NCBI RefSeq assembly: GCF_036898095.1
Contig: NC_090751.1
Span: 75,815,797 to 75,879,796, forward strand
DNA: 64,000 nucleotides
Direction: 5' to 3'
From: Palaemon carinicauda
Taxonomy: Eukaryota; Arthropoda; Malacostraca; Decapoda; Palaemonidae
The notes under the pieces were generated by a model. The model had not been told where the DNA came from. It saw only the letters and a program-made list of their open reading frames with translations, and did not search any database. Positions 9,428 through 20,029 of the stretch are shown here, piece after piece (position 1 is the first letter of the stretch; the number at the start of each line of letters is the position of its first letter). Made by a program: the position numbers and the translations under genes.

Positions 9428-10581
9428 GGCTACTTTTCACTACCTCCCATTCCTTACCTCTCTATCTCTCTAACAAATGATATCTTTGTTGCTCCTCAAA
9501 GTTTCATTTATATTGAAAATCAATCATGATTCAATTTTCCTTACTTTCTCCAATCTCGCACCGCGGTATTTTCGAAATTTCCGGAAAATCCCCGATATCT
9601 GTATATACATGTGTTATGAAAAAATTCCGCGAAGTGGTGAATCCGCGATGGTCGAACCGCGAAGTAGCGAGGGCTCACTGTATTAACGTTTTTGAGTTTT
9701 GGCTTTCGCATATTTGTTTTGTTGATCACGTATTATAACTTAAAAGGTAGGGTTGGAAGGTTTTTCAACCTATTTTAAACCTCACGAAATCATAGGGGCG
9801 AAATGTAAACATTTCGTCCATGGATGATGTCACAGCCTCTTCCGTAGGCTAAAAGTCTGTCTTGCCTTTTAAGAATATAAGTGATTTTGCTTTTGGATCT
9901 TTAAGTTATAAATTAAATTAAAGGAATTATTTTGAGAAAATTTTATCCTTTTAATATTTTTCTTTAGATAATCTTTGATCTGTTTGCGAAGATTAACTAC
10001 CGTTCAGTTTATTTTTGTTACGGTAATCAGTATCGTTACGATGTTACATTTATTATAGCGATTTTATGAATAGGACTTTCTTCTTACTTCTCAAGTTTTT
10101 CATTGTACTTTATAAAAGGAACATTTTATTTTGCAATTAATTGGTCCTTTCAGTATTTTTCCTTACTCAGAGATTAAAGGAAGTTACACTTCAGTTTATT
10201 TTATACGATGCAGTATTCTTTACATTCGTCGTAGCGCATGATTCTATGTATCGTTGTTGATTTGGTGGTTTTCGTAATACTAAATTGTTTGTATATTATT
10301 TGTAGATGTTCCAATGATGTGAGTGATGATTCATCTTTTATTGGAACCCCTTAATTTAAGGGTTTATTTTAATGTATAAATATTATATCTATTAAGGTAA
10401 TTTTTTATATTTAATATTTTGTTACATTTATATGGGTTGCTTTCCCATTCAAACAATTGTCCAGTGACAGAATTATAAGTCTCGCCCTACGGAGTTCATT
10501 TCCTTTGAGAGAGTGTATACTTTGACTTTCAGGTAATTATGAAACTATATTTGTGCCAAAGAGTACAGTGCAAATTTTTTA

Positions 10582-11446
10582 ATGATAAATTGTGCAGTGA
10601 ATTTTATTCAGTGGAGAGTGCTTCTATTCGGACCTGTTGTTATCCTAGCCTTAGACTTCTATCGAGCTCCCGGACCCATGGTTAGAGAGGTTAAGTCAAA
10701 CAGCGAAAGGAATCGAGAGGGTAACCAGGCGTTACAGTCTTTAAGACCCGAACTGAAGTCCTCTCGAGTGTTTTCTGTCGACCACCAGAACGCTCACCCT
10801 CGCTATAGATAAAGCGAGGTGTTAGTGTTTTCAAAGGCCCTAAGCTGAAAACAAAATTAGATTCGTTCTGCGTGTATTATGTTTCATGCGGCGCAGACGC
10901 AGTGCCGCCACCCCACCTTTAGCCGTTAACAGTGCGGTTGGGTGTCTCGATTCCGGTCTTTGACACGGACGCACAGGCGTCGTGTCTTAAACGGTGAGAA
11001 CTCGTTGTCACACAGGCGGCCTACCTACTGTAATGTTCAATGGTGGGGGAAAGTGGATGCTTTACTTCGAATGCTCGACGCAAACCGACGGATCATAGCA
11101 CCTAGTATTAGTCTATACAGACGCGCCGACGTTCGCCAGGCAGCAGAGCCGGCGAAGCGTCATCGGAACGGTGCTGCAACGGAAACGTAACGTCGACGGA
11201 ATGGAGCGAAGCGCCACGTCAGTGTGGACGCTTCTGTGTCAGTGTAGACGCTTTCAGTGTCAGTATGGACACTGCAGCGTCAGTATGGACGCTTCAGCAC
11301 CAGTGTGGACGCTTCAGCACCAGTGGGGACGCTTCAGCGTCAGTGTGGACGCTTCAGCGCTAGTGTGGGCACTTCAGCATCAGTGTGGACTCTTCAGCAT
11401 CAGTGTGGACGCTTCAGCGTTGGGGTGGTCGCTTCGCTACCTATGA
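10582..11446 (+). pseudogene. Decayed DIRS gag-like region
   Basis: Three short open stretches (10582-10812, 10942-11190, 11171-11446) have the base composition and position of a DIRS gag region but no identifiable domain. The last is formed by a minisatellite. The assignment rests on position between a DIRS-like 5' UTR and YR remnants. No complete reading frame survives, and I cannot align it convincingly with the other gag regions by eye. Confidence 0.35.
11220..11440 (+). repeat. 20-bp minisatellite
   Basis: About ten imperfect copies of a unit like CTTCAGCGTCAGTGTGGACG. Twenty is not a multiple of three, so the array shifts frame from copy to copy. Confidence 0.85.
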
Positions 11447-11739
11447 CTATAGACTTTGATGTCTACCTGACCATGAACGTCTAGTGTTCAGTTATTATTG
11501 CTCCAGGCGCTATATTAAGAAATAAATCTTAACTAGAAAGATTTTATATTCTCGGTCCATGGCCTGCTGGGCTAACTCTTGGGTGTGAGAACTAGAATTT
11601 AACCTCTTAAGTATTGAGGTCCAAATTCAGAATCATAAGGAGTGGATTCCTAAGAATCAAGACTTCTCTTCCTAGGATAGAGATTGTTAAAGGAAGGGAA
11701 TAACTTTCAGAAACTCATGAGAATTTTTCTAAAGAGCTT

Positions 11740-11764
11740 CCCTCATTTTTTTTTTTTTTTTTTT
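11740..11764. repeat. Poly-T tract
   Basis: A run of about 20 T. It could mark the A-tail of a minus-strand retroposon, but no matching body is clear. Confidence 0.6.
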
Positions 11765-11829
11765 ACCTGCTGCTCCTCGTTTCGACTTCAGAGTTTTCAC
11801 TAGTTGAGTTGTTGGTGTCGCTATTTATT

Positions 11830-11935
11830 TTATTTTAATTATATCACAAGCCAGCTACAACCCTATTTGGGAAAGCAAGATGCTTTAACCCAAAGGGCTC
11901 CTTAGGGAACGATGGCCTAGTAAATTAGTGGTAAA
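11830..11935 (-). mobile_element. L2-like LINE 3' tail fragment
   Basis: On the minus strand, 11849-11912 reads GGAGCCCTTTGGG..AGCATCTTGCTTT..TAGGGTTGTAGC, nearly the same as the 3' tail of the insertion at 48345-48702. Boundaries are approximate. Confidence 0.6.
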
Positions 11936-13940
11936 ATAAAGAATAAAGTAATGAATTAACATTAAATCATTCTCAGGAAAATAACGAAGCTTCCTGTAGA
12001 GAATGAACAGCGCTTGCAGCTTCTAAAACAGAAAGGGCACTAAGGCCTTTATGAGAATAGAACGTTAAATTATATCTCCCACCACGGGCAGATCTTTTAT
12101 GATTTAATATTTCATGTTTTTAATCCGCTCTTGTTAGTTACTCGTTAACATAGCACAGTGCTCTGGAGGAGGTGTTTGTTCGTTTTCACCTTGCCCGTAG
12201 TCCTATATCTCTAACTTATGTTCCAACCCTTGGGAGAAGGAAGGTCGGTAGGCTGAGGTTCTTTGCGGACCTTGTGCATTTAACGTCTGTTCCGCCGAGC
12301 GATATTGTTGAGGCAGTCCAAGACGTTCTTTCTCCACTTTGGAATGACTACGTTGGAAGGTCTTGAAGCGATCAGATCGTCATCGTTATGGTATCATGGA
12401 TCTTGTAACTGTTTTCTGCATATTAGAATGCAGTTTCCTGACGAGAATAACATTCTACGTTTCCCTGTCTACCAGACTAGGTAGTTACTCATCATATATG
12501 CACGCGAACAGAACTTACCTTCGCAGCAGTCGGCTTTTGATGCGTGAACAGGAAGCAATCGAGTATGTTTTTTCTTCCGCAAGAGAAGCGGAAGTCAGAC
12601 AAGTCACATACAATCCTAGCTCTTCCTCTGGATTCTGACTCACTTTCAGGGAGGAAGGACTTTGTCCTCATCGAAGGACGCATAACTTAGAATTGGTAGT
12701 CACCAATCGATTTGTCCAAGACCTTTCAGGAGTCGTATGTTTTTCTATTAACTTATCCCGCAGTATCTAACGTTCACTGAAAGTTTTTTCTTTTCGGAAG
12801 AAGGCGACGTGTCAGCACCTGACATGTGTAAGACACACAGTTCTTCGGGGGAAAAGGTGCTCAGTTTGCTTCTGTTCACACTTCTTCTCCTTCCCCAGTT
12901 TGGAGAAAGGTCTATTACTTTCTTCTGAGGTCTAGCGACTACTGTTGACGGTATCTCACAGCATTGGATACGTTCAGTTCGTGCACAATGCGCGCTTGGA
13001 ATGTCATAGGGACTCTGCCAGGTCGCTCTGCGGTTGATGCTCTCTCCCGGCCTTCGCCCACGCTTGAGATGGCGCACTCGCTACCCCGCGAGTGTAGGGT
13101 TGGTCTGAGCTAAAAGAGGTCTATTTCATCTGTGTTTAGCGTTTACGTTTCTCGGGTGGGAGAAAATTTTCTCCTAAAGAGTCTAAGGACTACCATAAAT
13201 CAAAGAAATGGTTTTCCGATTAGTGTCAGAAGGCATAGTTCTCCTATGCTTAGTAACGCTTCCTTGCAGAAATATGCTCGTGTTATGAGAAGCGTTAGAG
13301 CGGGTGCTTGTAGCAGTCTGGTCTCTCTCTTACGGCAGACGTCGTGCAGACACAGACGCAAGTTCTGGTCTCTCCCACACGCAGTCCCAGACGCAGACAC
13401 CAGTCTGGTCGTATGTTGGCCGCTAACAGTCAAAGTTGATCCTTTCAACAAGTTGTCCCTTTTTCACGGTCTGCGGGACGCGTGACTATCACTCATGCGT
13501 ACGCATCCTACATGTGGACAACTCTCGGCTATCAGTTCCATCTTTCCGTCAATGACCGGACGCGATGCTGTCGCCTCCACGCTGCACGCTGTAGATTTAC
13601 AACAAGCCGGGCACACACACAGCGCTGTACCCACATGACAAGGTGAACGCATATACAGTAGCACACTGACACCTTACGGAATTGCAACCACATGCGACTT
13701 TATGGTCGCATGCTAGACGCATACAGTCAAGTCTTGTTCTCACAGCAGTTTAACCAGATTATTGTCTCTCCTTCGCGTCTCTCTGGCTTCGCAGCTAACG
13801 CTCCCTCTTGTCAAGCTTTGGCTTTAAGTTTGTTGAACACTTGCTGATTCCACACGAATCAGGTCTTAACCTCACAGCATGAGGTTCACGTGGTTGACGC
13901 TTCTTTTCAACGCCTAGCTTTAATATCGGTTTCTTGCGAC
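11936..13940. other. Decayed DIRS interior with no readable gene
   Basis: Short open frames only, none with a recognisable domain. By position it should hold remnants of gag, RT and RNase H, but I could not align them by eye. Confidence 0.35.
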
Positions 13941-13949
13941 CGATATGGA

Positions 13950-15180
13950 CGAGTTTTGGGAGGCGGTTCTAGATCCCGATTCTCTCTCACGACATGTTGA
14001 GTGTAGGCAGCATACTGGAACCGTTCTGGACTCATGCTGGGTGCATGCTGGAAGCATGTCTTTAATCCTTTTCCCCGTGTTAGGATCACGAACGTTTTAT
14101 GTTAAACCATCAAGATTTAGGTCTAGCTGCCTCCAGTTTTCGGAAAACCCCTAAGATCTAGAGGGTTGTTCGAAGGAGACAGCTGAGGCTTTCGCTTGTA
14201 CAAAGGACTTTTGCCTCAAGGTTTTCCAACCCATTAGAGTGCTTTATGGAGTGGTGTAGAGCTAGAGCCAGCTCTTCATTAGGTAACTCTAACACAAGTG
14301 GCCTATTTTTTCTTAGACCTTAGAAGAAAGCACATTTTCTTCCCTCCTCGACCATCAAAGGGTACAGGAGTATGCGGGCATCTGTCTTCAGACGCAGAAG
14401 ATTGGATCTATCAAATAGAGACTTTATAGATCATCTCAGATCATTTGAGAGGACTTGGAGGCATCAGCAAGATGCTCCAGCCTGAAATTCAGGGTTCGTT
14501 TCTGGAGCTTCGCGGTAGTGACAGATCCGACCCTTTACACTTGGTTTCTTTTTTAAGGCCTAACTTTGGAGACTTTCTGAGTAAGTCTACCATAGTTGAG
14601 AGTCAGTGAAGTTCACTCTTTTAGAAAGAACATGGACTTCACATTGGTTAAGCCATAGGTACCTTGCAACCTGGATTCTTGGTTATTAATAAACATCTTT
14701 CTCATCCATAGCCTAAATTTTTCGGGATCACTGTTCTCTCGAATTTGGTTTGTGATGGGCTGAGAAGAGTTTTTTTGCCCGATTAAAATGATGAAGTTTT
14801 ATTGGAACAAGAACAAAGAAGTTATGAGTCTTTTCATAACTCTTAGGTGCATGGTCAAGAAGCCTGCGCTATCCATGTCTAAACATTCTGTCATCTCGTA
14901 TAGACTTTGATTACAAAGGTTCTTCCACACGGTTGGGTGACAGATCATAAGACGTTGAAAGAGTAAAGACTCACGAAGTTAGAGCTGTAGAAACTTCTGT
15001 AATTTTTAAACTATACTGTTCTCTGCAAGCATCACGTATACAGTCTTGTGAAGGGGTAATCGTGTATTCGTCTTGCTCTACTTTTACCGTGGCCAGTCTC
15101 TATGAAGACGTCTACGTTTTGGGATCACTTGCAACGAGTGCAGTAGTAGGTGAAACCTTCTCCACTACATTTCCCTAAAT
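13950..15180 (+). pseudogene. Tyrosine recombinase remnant
   Basis: Broken in many places but still recognisable against the YR of A1. TTCGAAGGAGACAGCTGAGG (near 14170) parallels A1 near 1980. AAAGGGTACAGGAGTATGCG (near 14357) parallels the YR start at 2175. KTHEVRAVETSV near 14965 retains the HxxR motif. The end has the VVGE(G/T)xSTT tail shared with A1 just before the 3' UTR. Many frameshifts and stops; certainly non-functional. Confidence 0.75.
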
Positions 15181-15635
15181 TCCTAGTACCCCTGTTCTTC
15201 TCTTGGAACTGTTATATATATTTTTATGATTGTACATGAAGATTGGTCGGCAATCTTCAGCAATCTTTGACCTAGTCAGGTGGTCATTTTGTTCCTAGAG
15301 AGCGCCCGGAACAAGGGTATTAGTTGAGGTCCTTCCATGTTATAGGTGGTTGTACCGTTTGACATCTCCCAGAGATCATCAGCCCCGAGTGGATCACTGG
15401 ATCTCCTAAGGATAGCAGACAAAATGAGGCAGAGCATTTCTGTTGGCTTCCCTATCAGGTTAGAACCACTTAAGTTGTTTATGTAACTCTTAAGTGAATT
15501 TCCAATTATGCAGCTGCCTCTGACCCTCCACCAATGGGTGTCAATCAGCTATTATATAACCAGCGGGTAAGTTTTATATTTAAAAAAGGGATTTTGACGA
15601 AGGAAAAATCTATTTCTGGGCAAGAGACCCGTGTC

Positions 15636-15980
15636 GCCCAGTGAAATGCTAAGGTACATAACTGCTATATATTACCATAGAAAAAATTGCATGGGAATGC
15701 CAGGTTGAACCCAGCTCGCTCACCTGTATAAGGTGTCGATATACAGTAATATCCTGGGGCGCGATAAATCACAACCAGAGGCCTCGCACCATTTAGATGT
15801 CTCCTGTCAAAATCCCCGAACAGCGAGGCGCCGTTCAACCTCGTACTACTACTAACCAACCCACGCCAGTGACGTCACTCCTTATAGCACCCCAGATTGG
15901 GGCCCAATTAGGGTCACATTTAATTATGTGTGGCCATTTATTAAGGATTTATTATGGGTTTTTAGGCTGAGGAACGAATT
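15636..15980. other. Unidentified repeat-like sequence
   Basis: No gene seen. It follows the probable ICR of the decayed DIRS copy and may be part of its right inverted repeat. It includes a locally GC-rich part near 15750-15850. Confidence 0.3.
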
Positions 15981-16094
15981 GAATCAATTACCATGTATTC
16001 TTATGGGAATATTTGCTCCAACATACGATCGTTTTAACATATGAAGTAGTTTCTGGAACGAATTAAGATCGTATGTAGAGGTATCACTGTATAT
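15970..16094. mobile_element. Tigger-like terminal fragment
   Basis: Ends with GTAGAGGTATCACTG followed by TA, matching the outer TIR of the Tigger at 30272-32776. Repeated GAACGAATT and ACGATC words and TTCTTATGGGAA match the subterminal region near 32665-32776. Only one end is clear. Confidence 0.6.
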
Positions 16095-16345
16095 ATATAA
16101 CTTGAGAGATATAATACTCATAGAGTTAGGACAGCAAGACAAAAGAAAGTTGATAAAATTAGGAGAAAATCCAAGTAATATTGAGAGAAAGAAAAAAATG
16201 AAAGTGAAATTTAGATTCAAACTGGGGGAGCAATTTCCCCAACTTTGAGAGCCCTCTTGCCCGTCATCAAATTTCAGCATGGGAATGAAATGCCGTGCTG
16301 AAGCTCAATGACTTCATCAAGGCATTTTGTCATTGAGGGGTATTA
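16095..16345 (-). mobile_element. 5' UTR piece of an I-type LINE (copy 2 subfamily)
   Basis: On the minus strand it starts like copy 2 (54930): CCTTGATGAAGTCATT, then GACGGGCAAGAGGGCTCTC and GGGGAAATTGCTCCCCCAGT. It follows directly, in the same orientation, a fragment that ends in ORF2, so a second LINE 5' end lies head-to-tail with the first fragment. Confidence 0.7.
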
Positions 16346-16717
16346 GCCTGAAGCTTGCTCTCTTGTAGACATACAATTATGGGGGAATGCTCGTGAATTA
16401 TGAGCTTAAGTTCTTCATATTTGCCCCATAAACCCTGACAATTCCATTGCAAAATGGAGGAGAAAATTATGTATTTTCTTTGATGAGGTCTTCCCATTGA
16501 TAGTTTTTGATTTGACAATATTTTCTGTAGGCTTCTTAAGTGTGGGTCTTGATAAGTTAGGTTTTATATTAGCCTTTTCAGTATTCTTTTTACCTAATTT
16601 TTGTGAGGGATGGTGGACCTCAACTAGAATTTTTGATTGATCAAAGAAGTTTTCCTTTTGATCTGAAATATCAACAGGCATAAGAACATCATATCTATTT
16701 GATGTCATAACTTTGGT
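16346..16717 (-). pseudogene. I-type LINE ORF1 end and ORF2 start (fragment)
   Basis: Minus-strand continuation of the LINE fragment at 20030-20497, interrupted by DIRS B1. It carries the C-terminal part of ORF1 (SNRYDVLMPVDISDQ, EVHHPSQKLGKKNTEKAN, NGKTSSK) and the first residues of ORF2 (FSSILQWNCQGLWGKYEEL and CLQESK), which contain the first catalytic Asn and the Glu of the endonuclease. It stops after about 60 codons of ORF2 and is therefore a non-functional remnant. Comparable regions are 44700-45100 in copy 1 and 57280-57660 in copy 2. Confidence 0.8.
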
Positions 16718-16915
16718 TTGTTCCGTAACCGAAATACAAACCACGCTATTTACATAGGGGTTTACTTTCGGCGTAAATGAAAATGATGAGCCACTAGATT
16801 TTTAACGTGGGTTTACTACCCCCGTGCTAGTTAGCAGGGGTAGGGGAGGGGTAGCTTGCTACCCCTCCCCCCTCACACACCGGTGAAATGTCTCACTTCA
16901 CTTTTGGCTCGGACT
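16718..16915 (+). repeat. DIRS B1 left inverted terminal repeat
   Basis: The outer about 42 bases are found complemented in the ICR. The inner part, with TAGCTTGCTACCCCTCCCCC and CACACCGGTGAAATG, is inverted at 19820-19985. Confidence 0.85.
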
Positions 16916-17579
16916 ATGTACAGACGTGTCTGTCTTCGTCCTCGCTTGTCAGCCATTTTATGTTTTGTCTTTTAATCATTTACTTTTCTTATACTCTATA
17001 TATATGTAAACATATTTTCATGTTTATGTATATATTTGAGTATAGAAATCAGTAAGTTTCCTTTTCAGAGTTCGTGCGTGTGTGTGTAGTGTACGATATC
17101 TCCGTGGAGCCTGCCAGCAGTTAGGCCACCACGGTGTAATTTCATGGGTCCCGATCAAGTTTGACTACGGTCTCTCTCTCTCTTGAGGTTGTTCACCCTT
17201 TACTACGTTCTGGGTAGCTTCCTTCCCATGTCGGGTGGGGTTGCTACGCCGTACATTTTATCTCAATTATTTTTATGAATCTAATTGTATTTGTTAACTT
17301 TTCAGCTTTTTGTAGAACGCTTCCTTTCGGGGTTTTTTTTTTTTTACTTTAGTGAACATTCATATTTGAATTACATATTTATAGTTATTATAATTCTGTG
17401 TTTGTTACAGCTCTCCGCCCTTTCCCCTTCCCCGTGAGTGTAAGTGGAGTTGAGGGCACTTGCCTGTTGTGTAATTCTTGTGTTCTTTTCTCTCGGGTTT
17501 CCTCTTCGGAGTCTTCCCGGGGGAATGAATGTTAACTAATTACTTTTTATTTTTTCACAGTTAACGATCTAGTTTTCGT

Positions 17580-18110
17580 TTGTATAATATGACAACGAAG
17601 CGAGCTGTCTTGTTGGGGCCTGGGGAGTCTGCTGTTGCTGCCTCCCCTATAGGACTTCGTCAGGGGCGTGTCTCCTTCTGGAAGTGCTCCCGTGACGACT
17701 GACAGCTCTTCAGTTCATCTTAGAACTCTCAGGAGGTTCGCCTCCTTGGGTGGGTAACTTCCCTTCCGAGGGAAGGTTCCCTGTCCAGGTTTGAGTTTTT
17801 CCCTTCGGGGGAACTTCTCTTACCTTTATTTAGTTCCTGGTCTTCCGGCGGGATAAGCTCTTAGTGCTGAGCGACCGCTTTTGTAGCCTTGCTCAAGGGG
17901 CTGAGCGGTTGCAAGCTCGGACCATGGAATTCGTGCGACTATGCTCTTGGTGCTGAGCGGTCACACCTGCAGCTACGCTCAAGGGGCTGAGCAACTGCAG
18001 GAGCCCCTCTTCGGAGGATTGCTCTTTTTAGGTCACTTGCTGACCCTTCGGCCCTACGGGGGCCCCTCTTCAGTCTCTTCTAGGAAGTGTTCCTCTCTCG
18101 TTCGCGAGGG
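17580..18110 (+). pseudogene. B1 gag-like remnant
   Basis: Starts near ATGACAACGAAGCGAGCTGT (17588) but is quickly closed by stops in that frame. No Cys-rich module like the one at 20798 in B2 is present. Called gag-like only from position and composition. Confidence 0.35.
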
Positions 18111-18119
18111 AGGACACTC

Positions 18120-18490
18120 ATAGAGACTCCTCTTTGGAGGACTCCTTCTGCTGTTGTTGCTGCTGAAGGCTCAGTTCCCTTCGGGGGCCAGCTGAACCCT
18201 ACGGTCTCTCCTGCGAGTGCTTTTCCCCTGGGGGGAGTTCACCACAGAGACTCCTCTTCGGAGGACTCCGTCTGCTGTTGTTGCTGAAGGCTCAGTCCCC
18301 TTCGGGGGGCAGCTGAGCCCTACGGTCTCTCCTGCGAGTGCTTCTCCCCCGGGGGGAGTTCATCACAGAGATTCCTCTTCGGAGGACTCTCCTGCTGTTG
18401 CTGCTGAAGGCTCAGTTCCCTTCGGGGACAGCTGATGCCAACGGTCTCTCCTGCAAGTAACTCTTCCCCTCGGTGGAGTTCACGATCAGA
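18120..18490 (+). repeat. About 120-bp tandem repeat, three to four units
   Basis: Units restart at CAGAGACTCCTCTTCGGAGG (near 18122, 18244, 18364 and 18486) and contain GAAGGCTCAGT, CAGCTGA and GGTCTCTCCTGC. B2 has one related unit near 21425-21545. Confidence 0.85.
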
Positions 18491-18749
18491 GACTCCTCTT
18501 CGGATGTCGGAGGGTGTTGCGCCTGTCTGAGGTCGTCTTCATCTTCATTCGACGTTCTCCGCAGAGGACCCTCCTCGATGAGTACCGACCGTTGCAGCTG
18601 CTCGACTCCTGCCAGACCTTCTAGCCTTCATCTCCGTTCCTGGACGCAGATGCGCAGTGGGCGCCAACGCACCCTGTTTACAACGGGCACTGGTCCCTTC
18701 GGGGCTAAGGGGCTTATTCCACAGTGTGGGTAAGTCCCTTAAGTGCCAG

Positions 18750-19230
18750 GTTTTACTTGCGCGCCTACGATCTCCTGCGCGCCCACACGCCTACGATCTC
18801 CTGCGCGCCTACACGCCTACGATCTCCTGCGCGGGCTCTAGCGCTCGCCTGCTGTGGACCACGATCTCCAGTAGTTGAGTCTCGCCATAGATCTTCCTGC
18901 ACGCCAGCGCTCACCTGTGCTTCGGACCTTCTGTGCACCAGCTCTCTTCAGCTCGCCAGAGCACATCTGCGCGCCCTTTCCTGCTACGCGCCATGGGCGC
19001 CGACGGTTTAGAGAACGCCCACGATCGCCTGCTTGCCAGCGCGCATCGACGCTCCCCTTCCTGATGCACCTGCGCGCCTCCTGATATGCGCGCCCACGAT
19101 TTCCGGATCTAGGCGCAGGCAAGGAGATTGTTCCTTCTCTGTTCGCCAGCGCTCAGTTTTGCGCCCTTTTCTGACGTGCGCGATGCGCGCCAACGTTCGC
19201 CCTCATGCCCACGATCTACCAGATCTGGGC
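18750..19230 (+). repeat. Short GC-rich gag repeat array
   Basis: Imperfect repeats built around CGCGCCTACGATCTCCTG and GCGCCCACGATC, comparable to B2 21900-22900. Degenerate and not a clean open frame. Confidence 0.7.
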
Positions 19231-19239
19231 GCAGGCATT

Positions 19240-19674
19240 GTTACCGGGTTTTTGACTGCATGAATGGAAGAAGTATGTCTGGCCCTTACTTCTTTCTTCA
19301 TCCTCCCCTCTCCTGGGGAAAGCAGCATCCTGGTCTCTGCATAGCTGACCTCAAACCTCTGCAGGTAAATCTTGCTTCCTTGTGTTCCGAGTATTAAGAT
19401 AATACTGTCACGTCCCCCATACCCTGACGAGGTGGTATTGGGAACGTCCTAACCTAGAGTTCTGTCTGAGAACTCCAGGTCAACTGCCTAGGACGAGTCA
19501 CACTTTATTCCTTCACACACAAGCTTATGTAGGCCACACGTTCCTTGCAGAGCAAGGAACTTGTGAGGTGCAGGGACTCCTTTTTTCGAGTGCGGCTCAC
19601 TCGGATTCTGAGTCTCCGGGTAAGCCAAAGCCAGTAAGGCTGGGGACTTTCCACCCTTCCTAAGGGGTAAGTCA
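19240..19674 (+). other. B1 3' non-coding region
   Basis: Closely matches B2 27640-28066, including AAGTATGTCTGGCCCTTAC and CCATACCCTGACGAGGTGGT. No open frame. Confidence 0.75.
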
Positions 19675-19774
19675 CCCTATGTAAATAGCGTGGTTTGTAT
19701 TTCGGTTACGGAACAAATGACAAATTCGGAGATAATTTGTATTTTCCTAACCATACAAACCTTAGCTATTTACA
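19675..19774 (+). repeat. DIRS B1 internal complementary region
   Basis: 19675-19716 is the reverse complement of the left end (16718 onward). 19717-19774 is the reverse complement of the right end (19971-20029). The halves meet at GGAACAA/ATGACAAA. Confidence 0.9.
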
Positions 19775-19819
19775 CATATTTGCCCGCCAGCCTTGTCCCC
19801 CAAGACAAGTCCTACCTCT

Positions 19820-20029
19820 AAGTGAAGTGAGACATTTCACCGGTGTGTGAGGGAGGGAGGGGTAGCAAGGTACCCCTCCCCTACCCCTGCTAACTAGCGC
19901 GGGGGGTAGTAAACCCTCGTTAAAAATCTAATGGCTCGTCATTTTCAGCTACGCCGAAAGTAAACCCCTATGTAAATAGCTAAGGTTCGTATGGTTAGGA
20001 AAAATACAAATTATCTCCAAATTTGTCAT
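19820..20029 (+). repeat. DIRS B1 right inverted terminal repeat
   Basis: Inverted match to the left repeat for about 165 bases; the last 59 bases (19971-20029) match the ICR. Confidence 0.85.

Larger units (their letters stand above)
5661..9680 (-). mobile_element. pogo/Tigger copy lacking a transposase, with nested LINE
   Basis: The ends CAGTGAACCCTCGTTTATCG (5661) and TAGCGAGGGCTCACTG (to 9680) are inverted repeats like those of the intact Tigger at 37155-41021. A TA follows the right end; the left flank is GA, perhaps a mutated TA. 5661-6127 matches the reverse complement of 40540-41021, 8434-8650 matches the reverse complement of about 40240-40440, and 9560-9680 matches the reverse complement of 37155-37290, so this copy is in minus orientation. 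I find no transposase remnant in the middle, so it could only move with help. A LINE is inserted at 6128-8433. Confidence 0.75.
9745..15635 (+). mobile_element. Heavily decayed DIRS-like element
   Basis: The order follows the family A layout but all frames are broken. 9890-10180 resembles the 5' UTR of A2 (29690-29890). 10580-11450 is a GC-richer gag-like region with a 20-bp minisatellite. 13950-15180 matches the YR gene. 15538-15575 is a diverged complement of the left terminus (ICR left half), and the sequence from 15583 (GGGATTTTGACGAAGG) would be the right half. I cannot find a matching right terminus or a clean left terminus, so outer limits are approximate. Confidence 0.6.
16718..20029 (+). 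mobile_element. Non-autonomous DIRS element B1
   Basis: A complete terminal structure with a short interior. The left end starts TTGTTCCGTAACCGAAATAC, the right end finishes AAATTTGTCAT, and an ICR lies at 19675-19774. Long inverted repeats flank the body (about 16735-16915 against 19820-19985). The interior (17580-19250) keeps gag-like, repeat-rich sequence but no RT, RNase H or YR, so mobility would depend on a full family member such as B2. Inserted in a minus-strand LINE with sequence continuous on both sides and no obvious target duplication, as expected for YR-mediated insertion. Confidence 0.85.
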
